The notes below the pieces were generated by a model. It searched no databases. It worked only from the letters and a program-made list of their open reading frames with translations, and had not been told where the DNA came from. A stretch of 64,000 bases of DNA, from NCBI RefSeq assembly GCF_003086295.3, contig NC_092038.1, positions 101,091,837 to 101,155,836 of the forward strand. The letters are read 5' to 3'. The translations under genes and the position numbers were made by a program. The stretch's first letter is position 1; every line of letters starts with the position of its first letter. Origin of the DNA: Arachis hypogaea (Eukaryota; Streptophyta; Magnoliopsida; Fabales; Fabaceae). This document shows, piece after piece, positions 55,490 through 64,000 of this stretch.

Positions 55490-57171
55490 TGATGAGCGGA
55501 TAATTTGTACGCTTTTTGGCATTGTTTTTAGTATGTTTTTAGTATGATCTAGTTAGTTTTTAGTATATTTTTATTAGTTTTTAGTTAAAATTCACTCTTC
55601 TGGACTTTACTATGAGTTTGTGTGTTTTTCTGTGATTTCAGGTATTTTCTGGCTGAAATTGAGGGACCTGAGCAAAAATCTGATTCAGAGACTAAAAAGG
55701 ACTGCAGATGCTGTTGGATTCTGACCTCCCTGCACTCGAAGTGGATTTTCTGGAGCTACAGAAGCCCAATTGGCGCGCTCTCAACGGCGTTGGAAAGTAG
55801 ATATCCTGGGCTTTCCAGCAATATATGATACACCATACTTTGCCCAAGATTTGATGGCCCAAACCGGCGTTCAAAGTCACCTTCAAGATTTCCAGCGTTA
55901 AACGCCGGAACTGGCACCCAAATGGGAGTTAAACGCCCAAACTGGCATAAAATCTGGCGTTTAACTCCAAGAAGAGTCTCTACACGAAAATGCTTCATTG
56001 CTCAGCCCAAGCACACATCAAGTGGGCCCGGAAGTGGATTTTTATGTCATTTACTCATTTCTGTAAACCCTAGGCTACTAGTTCTCTATAAGTAGGACCT
56101 TTTGACTATTGTATTGGCATCTTTGGACATCTAGTTCTTAGATCATGATAGAGAGACTTTGGTAGCTATCTTTATTTTATGCTATCTTAGATCACTGGGA
56201 GGCTGGCCTCACGGCCATGCCTAGACCTTATACTTATGTATTTTCAACGGTGGAGCTTCTACACACCATAGATTAAGGTGTGGAGCTCTGCTGTACCTCG
56301 AGTATTAATGCAATTACTATTGTTCTTCCATTCAATTCCGCTTGTTCTTGTTCTAAGATATCACTTGTTCTTCAACTTGATGAATGTGATGATCCGTGAC
56401 ACTCATCATCATTCTCACTTATGAACGTGTGACTGACAACCACCTCTGTTCTACCTTCGATTGGGTGAATATCTCTTGGATTCTTTAACCGGAATCTTCG
56501 TGGTATAGGCGAGAACTGATGGCGGCATTCAAGAGAATCCGGAAGGTCTAACCTTGTCTGTGGTATTCTGAGTAGGATTCAATGATTGAATGACTGTGAC
56601 GTGCTTCAAACTCCTAGCAGGCGGGGCGTTAGTGACAGACGCAAAAGAATCGATGGATTCTATTCCGGCCTGACCGAGAATCGACAGCTGATTACCCCAT
56701 GCTGTGACAGAGCATAGGCAAACGTTTTCACTGAGAGGATAGGAGGTAGCCATTGACAACGGTGAAACCCTACACAAGCTTGCCATGGAAAGGAATAAGA
56801 AGGATTGGATGAAGACAGTAGGAAAGCAGAGAGACAGAAGGGAAGGCATCTTCATGCGCTTATCTGAAGTTCCTACCAATGAATTACATAAGTATCTCTA
56901 TCTTTATCTTTATGTTTTATGCGTTCATCACCATATCCATTTGAGTTTGCCTGACTAAGATTTACAAGATGACCATAGCTTGCTTCATACTAACAATCTC
57001 CGTGGGATCGACCCTTACTCGCGTAAGGTTTATTACTTGGACGACCTAGTGCACTTGCTGGTTAGTTGTGCGAAGTTGTGTAATGCCATGGTATTGAACA
57101 CCAAGTTTTTGGGGTTCATGACCGGGGATTATGAGAGTTGTGAAAAGTATTGTTCACAATTTCGCGCACCA
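55490..57171 (+). repeat. 5' LTR of element K
   Basis: 1682 bp, TGATGAGCGG...CGCGCACCA. It is longer than A's mainly by a segment at about 56103-56155 (between ACCTTTTGACTATTG and AGACTTTGGTAGC). The TATAAGTA box is kept near 56088, and palindromes lie at about 55898-55960. Confidence 0.93.
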
Positions 57172-57177
57172 AGTTTT

Positions 57178-57195
57178 TGGCGCCGTTGCCGGGGA
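57178..57195 (+). other. Primer-binding site 1 of element K
   Basis: TGGCGCCGTTGCCGGGGA lies six bases after the LTR. Confidence 0.9.
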
Positions 57196-57272
57196 TTGTT
57201 CAAGTTTTGAGCAAGCTTTTGGTCCGGTAACATCAGTGCCAAATTTCTGATCCGGCAACAGCACCAAGTTTT

Positions 57273-57290
57273 TGGCGCCGTTGCCGGGGA
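57273..57290 (+). other. Primer-binding site 2 of element K (duplicate)
   Basis: It is an identical 18-base site 95 bp downstream, preceded by GCACCAAGTTTT, a copy of the LTR edge. Confidence 0.9.
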
Positions 57291-58897
57291 TTGTTCAGTT
57301 TGGACAACTAACGGTTCATCTTGTTGCTTAGATTAGGTATTTTTTTCTTCGAAATTCTTGAAGAAGAATTCTAGAGTTTCATGATGATTTGTTGAAATCT
57401 GGCTGGCTGAGAAGCCATGTCTAATCTCATTGGACCGAGGTTTCAACTTATCATCACAAGAGCTTGTTGATTTTCATCAATCTTGCTTTTGGAGCAGTGA
57501 TCTGCTAAGGCTTGGCTGGCCTTTGGCCATGTCTAGTGTTTTGGACCGAAGCTTTCTTTGAAAGCTTGGCTGGCTGTGAAGCCATGTCTAATTCCTGGAC
57601 CGGAGTCTTAGACTAGCATTGCACTGATTCCTGGAATTCTCATTAAGAATTTTGATATCTTTTTCCACTTAATTTTCGAAAAACACAAAAAAATCAGAAA
57701 AATCATAAAATCCAAAAATTTCTTGTTTGAGTCTAGTGTCTCATCTTAAGTTTGGTGTCAATTGCATGCATTCATTCATGTGTATTAAGGATTCTCAAGT
57801 AATTCTTGATAATTTTCGTGCTCTGATCTTTGAATTCAATTGAAGTGAGTATTTTGTGTATCTCATATGCATTTTCATTCTGTTAGTGTCAGTAGTATAC
57901 AAACTGCTAAGTTTGGTGTCTTGCATGCATTGTTATTTGATTCTTGTTGCATTTTGATTTGTTCTTATTATTAAAAATCCAAAAATATTTTTAATTTGTG
58001 TCTTCTCAAGTCAATAATACAGAGAATTGAAGATTCAGAACATACAGCAGAGGAATTATACAGAAAAAGCTGGGCGTTCAAAACGCCCAGTGAAGAAGGA
58101 CAGACTGGCGTTTAAACGCCAGCCAGGGTACCTGGTTGGGCGTTTAACGCCCAAAAAGGTATAGTTTTGGGCGTTAAACGCCAGAATGTGCACCATTCTG
58201 GGCGTTTAACGCCAGGATGGCACAAGGGGGAAGATTCTGTTTTTCAATGCAATTTTTTTCAGTTTTCAAAGTTTTTCAAAATCAAATCTTTTTTAAATCA
58301 TATCTTTTCAATCAAATCTCTTTCAAAATCAATTTCTTTCTATTTTCAAAAATACTTACTATCAATTAATGATTTGATTCAACATTTCTAGTATGTTGCC
58401 TTTTCTGTTGAGAAAGGTTTAATGTTTGAATCATATCTTTTCTTGTTAGTCAAGTTTTTAATTCTTCAAAATCAAATCTTTTTAAAATGTTTTTCAAATC
58501 ATATCTTCTCAATCACATCCTTTTAAAACTAATCATATCTTCTTAACCATATCTTTTTCAAAATAATTTTCAATCAAATCTCTTTGATTTCTAATTTCAA
58601 AATCTTTTTCAAAAATCACTTTGTTTCTTTCCCACTTTCATTTTCGAAAATTAAGTAATGTTTTTCAAAAATGTTTTCAAAATTTTTACTTAATTTTCGA
58701 AAATCACTTCCCTCCTTCTCACATCCTTCTATTTATGGACTAACACTATTCTTTAATGCAAGATTCGAACTCCATCTTCTGTGATAAGTTCGAATTTTCT
58801 ACTTCTGTATTCTACTCTTCTTTTCCTCTGACACTTCAAGGAATCTCTATACTATGACATAGAGGATTCCACATTTTCTTGTTCTCTTCTCTTTCTT
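57291..58897 (+). other. Leader of element K with leader repeats and palindrome array
   Basis: Three copies of a block built on GGCTGGC...GCCATGTCTAAT...GGACCG lie at about 57400-57610. TAAGTTTGGTGTC words lie at about 57747 and 57908. A five-unit palindrome array has GCG at 58074, 58108, 58140, 58171 and 58202. AT-rich TTTTCAAATC repeats lie at 58260-58700. Confidence 0.85.
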
Positions 58898-61231
58898 ATG
58901 AGCAGGAGCAAAGACAAAGGCATTCTTGTTGAGGCTGATCCTGAACCTGAAAGGACCTTGAAGAGAAAGCTAAGAGAAGCCAAAGCACAACTCTCTTTAG
59001 AGGACCTGACCGAATTCTTCAAAGAAGAACACATGGCAGCCGAAAACAACAATGCCAACAATGCAAAGAAGGTGCTGGGTGACTTTACTGCACCTACTCC
59101 CGATTTCTATGGGAGAAGCATCTCTATCCCTGCCATTGGAGCAAACAACTTTGAGCTTAAGCCTCAATTGGTTTCTCTAATGCAACAGAATTGCAAGTTC
59201 CATGGACTTCCACTGGAAGATCCTCATCAGTTTTTAGCTGAGTTCTTGCAAATCTGTGACACAGTCAAGACTAATGGGGTTGACCCTGAGGTCTACAGAC
59301 TTATGCTATTCCCTTTTGCTGTAAGAGACAGAGCTAGGACATGGTTGGACTCTCAACCTAAAGAAAGCCTGGACTCTTGGGAAAAGCTAGTCAATGCCTT
59401 CTTGGCAAAGTTCTTTCCACCTCAAAAATTGAGTAAGCTTAGAGTGGAAGTCCAAACCTTCAGACAGAAGGAAGGAGAATCCCTCTATGAAGCTTGGGAA
59501 AGATACAAACAATTAATCAGAAAGTGTCCTTCTAATATGCTTTCTGAATGGAGCATCATAGGAATTTTCTATGATGGTCTCTCTAAACTGTCCAAGATGT
59601 CCTTGGATAGCTCTGCTGGAGGCTCTCTTCATCTGAAGAAGACGCCTACAGAAGCTCAAGAGCTAATTGAAATGGTTGCAAATAACCAATTCATGTACAC
59701 TTCTGAGAGAAATCCTGTGAACAATGGGACTAGTCAGAAGAAATGAGTTCTTGAGATTGACACTCTGAATGCCATATTGGCACAGAACAAAATATTGACC
59801 CAACAAGTCAATATGATTTCTCAAAGTCTGTCTGGAATGCAAAATGCACCAAGAAGTACTAAAGAAGCTTCATCTGAGGAAGAAGCTTATGATCCTGAGA
59901 ACCCTTCAATGGAAGAGGTGAATTACATGGGAGAACCCTATGGAAACACCTATAATCCTTCATGGAGAAATCATCCAAATTTCTCATGGAAGGATCAACA
60001 GAGACCTCAACAAGGTTTCAACAACAATAATGGTGGAAGAAACAGGTTTAGCAATAGCAAGCCTTTTCCATCATCTTCTTAGCAACAGACAGAGAGTTCT
60101 AAGCATAATAACTCTAACTTAGCAACCATGGTCTCTGATCTGATCAAAACCACTCAAAGTTTCATGACTGAAACAAGGTCCTCCATTAGAAATTTGGAAG
60201 GACAAGTGGGTCAGCTGAGCAAGAAAATTACTGAACTCCCTCCTAGTACTCTTCCAAGCAATACAGAAGAAAATCCAAAAGGAGAGTGCAAGGTCATCAA
60301 CATGGCCGAATTTTGGGAGGAAGAAGAGGCAGTGAACGCCACTGAGGAAGGCCTCACTGGGCGTCCACTGGCCTCCAATGAGTTCCCCAATGAGGAACCA
60401 TGGGAATCTGAGGCTCAAACTGAGACCATAGAGATTCCATTGGACTTACTTCTGCCATTCATGAGCCCTGATGAGTATTCTTCCTCTGAAGAGGATGAGT
60501 ATGTCACTGAAGAGCAAGTTGCTAAATACCTTGGAGCAATCATGAAGCTAAATGACAAGTTATTTGGAAATGAAACTTGGGAGGATGAACCCCCTTTGCT
60601 CACCAAAGAACTGGATGACTTGTCTAGGCAGAAACTGCCTCAAAAGAGACAGGATCCTGGGAAGTTTTCAATACCTTGTACCATAGGCACCATGACCTTC
60701 AAGAAGGCCTTGTGTGACTTAGGGTCAAGTGTAAACCTCATGCCTCTCTCTGTAATGGAGAAGTTAGGGATCTCTGAGGTGCAAGCTGCAAAAATCTCAC
60801 TAGAGATGGCAGACAATTCAAGAAAACAAGCCCATGGACTTGTAGAGGATGTTCTGGTTAAAGTTGAAGACCATTACATCCCTACTGATTTCATAGTCCT
60901 AGAGACTGGGAAGTGCATGGATGAGTCCATCATCCTTGGCAGGCCCTTCCTAGCCACTGCAAAGGCTGTGATTGATGTTGATAGAGGAGAGTTGATCATT
61001 CAAGTGAATGAAGAATCCTTGGTGTTTAAGGCCCAAGGATATCCCTCTGTCATCATGGAGAGGAAGCATGAAGAGCTTCTCTCAAAACAGAGCCAAACAG
61101 AGCCCCCACAGTCAAACTCTAAGTTTGGTGTTGGAAGGCCACAACCAAACTCTAAGTTTGGTGTTGAACCCCCACATTCAAACTCTAAGTTTGGTGTTGG
61201 GAGGTTCCAACATAGCTCTGAGCATTTCTGA
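58898..61231 (+). pseudogene. gag-pro of element K, two premature stops
   Basis: It is a 777-codon frame in register throughout, with TGA at 59744-59746 (GGA in A) and TAG at 60080-60082 (CAG in A). Domain order is as in A: Retrotrans_gag core, Asn-rich linker with YNPSWRNHPNFSWKDQQRPQ, acidic segment, retropepsin DLGSSVNLMPL, ILGRPFL, and three NSKFGV repeats whose DNA contains CTAAGTTTGGTGTTG. The stops are different from those in A and B, so decay was independent. Confidence 0.92.
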
Positions 61232-61436
61232 GGCTCCATGAGAGTCCTCTGTCAAGCTAATGACATTAAAGAAGCGCTTGTTGGGAGGCAACCCAATGTT
61301 ATATTTTATCTATTTTCTTTTGTTATGTTATCTTTTTTTGTAGGTTGATGATCATGAGAAGTCACAAAATCAATGAAAAAAGCAAAAACAGAATGAAAAA
61401 CAGAAAGAAAAACAGCACACCTTGGAGGACGCACCC

Positions 61437-61612
61437 ACTGGCGTTTAAACGCCAGTGAGGTTAGCTGTTGGGCGTTTAACGCCCAGTCTGGCACCATTCT
61501 GGGCGTTTAACGCCAGAAAGGGGCACCAGACTGGCGTTAAACACCAGAAATGGGCAAGAAGCTGGCGTTAAACGCCAGAAATGGGCACCAGCCCGGTGTT
61601 TAACGCCAGAAA
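61437..61612 (+). repeat. Palindrome array of exact 31-bp period, element K
   Basis: Units have GCG at 61441, 61472, 61503, 61534 and 61565 and a mutated GTG at 61596, all exactly 31 bp apart. Two CpGs have changed to TpG/CpA (units 4 and 6), as expected from methylation decay. Confidence 0.95.
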
Positions 61613-61909
61613 TGGCTAAAAACATGATTTTGTTTGCCATTTGGTGCAGGGATGACTTTTCCTTGACACCTCAGGATCTGTGGACCCCACAGGATCCCCA
61701 CCTACCCTACCACTCTCTCTCTTCTTCACCCATTCACCAATCACCTCAACACCTCTTCCCCAAAAACCCCTCACCTATCAAATCCCATCTTTCTCTTCAC
61801 CACTCACATCCATCCTTCATAAAACCCCACCTACCTCACCATTCAAATTCAAACCACTTTCCCACCCAAACCCACCCTCAAATGGCCGAACATCCCTCTC
61901 CCCCTCTCC

Positions 61910-61917
61910 TATATAAA
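61910..61917 (+). promoter_or_regulatory. Internal TATA box upstream of ORF2, element K
   Basis: TATATAAA in CTCCTATATAAACCC, then a CT-rich leader, with the ATG 200 bp downstream. The expected start site is near 61940. Confidence 0.65.
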
Positions 61918-62035
61918 CCCTCCTTCACTCCTTCATTTTCACACAACATACACACCACTTCTCCCCTTCTTGGCCGAAAATTAAAGCCATTCCCTTTCCC
62001 CTCATTTCTTCTTCTTCTACTCTCTTCTTTCTTCT

Positions 62036-62073
62036 TTTGCTCGAGGACGAGCAAACATTTTAAGTTTGGTGTG
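62036..62073 (+). other. AGGA hairpin plus TTTAAGTTTGGTGTGG before ORF2 of K
   Basis: TTTGCTCGAGGACGAGCAAA at 62036-62055 is identical to A and B. It would lie in the 5' leader of an ORF2 transcript. Confidence 0.85.
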
Positions 62074-62109
62074 GTAAAAGCATTGCTTTTTGTTTTTCCA
62101 TAACCATTT

Positions 62110-63234
62110 ATGGCATCCAAGGCCGGAGAAACCTCTAGAAAGAGGAAAGGGAAGGCAAAGGCTTCCACCTCCGAGTCATGGGAGATGGAAAGATTCATCT
62201 CAAGGGTGCATCAAGACCACTTCTATGAAGTTGTGGCCTTGAAGAAGGTGATCCCCGAGGTCCCTTTTTCACTCAAAAAGGGTGAATATCCGGAGATCCG
62301 ACATGAGATCCGAAGAAGAGGTTGGGAAGTTCTTACCAACCCCATTCAACAAGTCGGAATCTTGATGGTTCAAGAGTTCTATGCCAATGCATGGATCACC
62401 AAGAACCATGACCAAAGTGTGAACCCGAATCCAAAGAATTATCTTACTATGGTTCGGGGGAAATACTTGGATTTTAGTCCGGAAAGTGTAAGGTTGGCAT
62501 TCAATTTGCCCATGATGCAAGGAGATGAACATCCTTACACTAGAAGGGTCAACTTTGATCAAAGGTTGGACCAAGTCCTCACAGTCATATGTGAAGAGGG
62601 CGCCCAATGGAAGAGAGATTCAAGAGGAAAGCCGGTTCAATTGAGAAGGCATGACCTCAAGCCCGTGGCTAGAGGATGGTTGGAGTTCATCCAACGCTCA
62701 ATCATTCCCACTAGCAACCGGTCCGAAGTTACCATAGACCGGGCTATCATGATCCATAGCATCATGATTGGAGAAGAAATAGAAATTCATGAGGTTATAG
62801 CCCAAGAACTCTATAGGGTGGCGGACAAGTCCTCTACCTTGGCAAGGTTAGCCTTTCCTCATCTCATTTGTCACCTCTGTTATTCAGTTGGAGTTGACAT
62901 AGAGGGAGACATCCCCATTGATGAGGACAAGCCCATCACTAAGAAGAGGATGGAGCACACAAGAGACCCCACTCACCATGAGATCCCTGAGATTCCTCAA
63001 GGGATGCACTTTCCTCCACAAAACTATTGGGAGCAACTAAACACCTCCCTAGGAGAATTGAGTTCCAACATGGGACAACTAAGGGTGGAGCATCAAGAAC
63101 ACTCCATCATCCTCCATGAAATTAGAGAAGATCAAAGAATCATGAGAGAGGAGCAACAAAGACAAGGAAGAGACATTGAGGAGCTCAAGCACTCCATAGG
63201 ATCTTCAAGAGGAAGAAAGAGCCGCCATCACTAA
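62110..63234 (+). CDS. ORF2, intact 374-residue 'putative plant transposon protein'-like
   Basis: This is the only undamaged ORF2 in the window. The start at 62110 (MASKAGETSRKRKGKAK) is shared with A, B and E and follows the promoter and hairpin. Residues 10-17 (RKRKGKAK) are basic and could be a nuclear localisation signal. The conserved core spans about 25-250, with a run of Trp/Tyr/Arg-rich segments but no DDE triad or zinc finger that I can identify. A coiled coil (about 300-362) and a basic end (RGRKSRHH) follow. It resembles proteins annotated Transposase_32 / 'putative plant transposon protein', a label from context, not activity. The position matches the envelope-like ORF of Athila elements, but I see no signal peptide or membrane segment. 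Confidence 0.9.
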   Translation: MASKAGETSRKRKGKAKASTSESWEMERFISRVHQDHFYEVVALKKVIPEVPFSLKKGEYPEIRHEIRRRGWEVLTNPIQQVGILMVQEFYANAWITKNHDQSVNPNPKNYLTMVRGKYLDFSPESVRLAFNLPMMQGDEHPYTRRVNFDQRLDQVLTVICEEGAQWKRDSRGKPVQLRRHDLKPVARGWLEFIQRSIIPTSNRSEVTIDRAIMIHSIMIGEEIEIHEVIAQELYRVADKSSTLARLAFPHLICHLCYSVGVDIEGDIPIDEDKPITKKRMEHTRDPTHHEIPEIPQGMHFPPQNYWEQLNTSLGELSSNMGQLRVEHQEHSIILHEIREDQRIMREEQQRQGRDIEELKHSIGSSRGRKSRHH

Positions 63235-64000
63235 GGTGGACCCGTTCCTTGATTTCCTTGTTCTTTATTCTTCTGTTTTTCGAATTCTAGTGCTTATGTT
63301 TATCCATGTTTGTGTCTTGTGATCATTAGTGTCTTAGTGTCTATGCCTTAAAGTTATGAATGTCCTATGAATCCATCACCTTTCTTGAATAAAAACGTGC
63401 TTAATTGAAAAAAGGAAAGAATTGCATGAATTTTGAATTTTATAACAGTTTAATTATCTTGATGTGGTGGCAATATTTTTGTTTTCTGAATGTATGCTTA
63501 AACAGTGCATATGTATCTTGAATTTGTGGTTCATGGATGTTGGCTCTTGAAAGAATGATGAAAAAGGAGACATGTTACTGAGGATCTGAAAAATCATTAA
63601 AATAATTCTTGAAGCAAGAAAAAGCAAAAAAAAAAAAATCGAAAAAAAAAGAGAAAGAAAAAAGAAAAGAAATAAGGTTGAGATCCAAGGCAATAAGAGT
63701 GTGCTTAAGAACCCTGGACACCTCTAGTTGGGGACTCTAGCAAAGCTGAGTCACAATCTGAAAAGGTTCACCCAATTATGTGTCTGTGGCATGTATGTAT
63801 CCGGTGGTAATACTGGAAGACAGAGTGCTTTGGGCCACGGCCAAGACTTAAAAAGTAGCTATGTTCAAGAATCATCATACTTTACTAGGAGAATCATTAA
63901 CACTATCTGGATTCTAAGTTCCCAAAGAAGCCAATCATTCTGAATTTCAAAGGATAGAGTGAGATGCCAAAACTGTTCAGAGGCAAAAAGCTAAAAGCCC
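63235..64000 (+). other. 3' untranslated region of element K, cut by window end
   Basis: It contains GATGTGGTGGCAATA (about 63460), the AAACAGTGCATA block, an A/G run at about 63620-63675 and the GGACACCTCTAGTTGGGGAC block. The hairpin and 3' LTR should follow within about 350 bp. Confidence 0.85.

Larger units (their letters stand above)
55490..64000 (+). mobile_element. Element K: non-autonomous Athila-like element, continues past the window
   Basis: It belongs to the same family as A and B. It has a 5' LTR, two primer sites, leader with array, gag-pro with two stops, palindrome array, internal TATA, hairpin, an intact ORF2 and part of the 3' region. The left flank is GCTGG (55485-55489), the expected target duplication; the right end is outside the window. 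Confidence 0.93.

Noticed and set aside
62110..63234. ORF2 as a retroviral-type envelope
   Set aside because: The position fits, but there is no signal peptide, no membrane segment and no glycosylation-rich ectodomain. It has a basic start and a coiled coil instead.

Overview
The window is plant nuclear repeat DNA. I see no host gene. It is a nest of long-terminal-repeat (LTR) retrotransposons, all Ty3/gypsy. Most are Athila-like: their primer-binding site is TGGCGCCGTTGCCGGGGA or close to it, the retropepsin has a D-L-G-S motif, and an extra ORF lies in the envelope-like position. One is a Tat-lineage element with two RNase H domains and an antisense gene. The LTR start TGATGAGCGGATAA and the GGCGTTTAACGCC motifs remind me of peanut (Arachis) elements of the FIDEL/Feral type. 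That is recall, not a database match, so I say 'legume, probably Arachis'. The letters A to L are my own labels.

Layout: 1-1894 is the leader and 5' LTR of a minus-strand element G. Element E (plus, non-autonomous) starts inside that LTR at 1895. The Tat element D (4053-14592) sits in E's leader. E resumes at 14593, but its gag has been replaced by an inverted LTR fragment F (14934-16148) carrying a 248-bp foreign insert, and E then runs to 19687. Element B (minus, 19688-40176) follows. Its 3' LTR is split by element A (plus, 19820-29952) with a perfect 5-bp target duplication, GTCGT. The 3' half of an autonomous-type element L (integrase remnant, ORF2, 3' LTR) fills 40177-45607. A short minus-strand pol tail leads to element H (minus, 45691-52844), a different non-autonomous family. 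H's 5' LTR is cut by element J (minus, 52845-55489), and J is cut by element K (plus, 55490 to the window end).

E, A, B and K are one non-autonomous family. They keep gag and an aspartic protease and have lost reverse transcriptase, RNase H and integrase. They also carry a second ORF (ORF2) resembling the 'putative plant transposon protein' family, which is also present in the autonomous-type L and J. ORF2 has its own TATA box about 195 bp upstream. Only K's ORF2 (62110-63234) is fully open. Proteins needed in trans would have to come from an L-like partner.

Four structures are not explained by the standard retroelement parts. (1) Palindromic GGCGTTTAACGCC units spaced at 31 bp, in the LTR, in the leader and before ORF2. 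(2) A 16-bp-stem-total hairpin with an AGGA loop followed by TAAGTTTGGTGT, next to the 3' LTR and again before ORF2, with compensating base changes. (3) A second complete primer-binding site in A and K. (4) In H, CpG-rich palindromes in pairs exactly 17 bp apart, with one pair also in the LTR.
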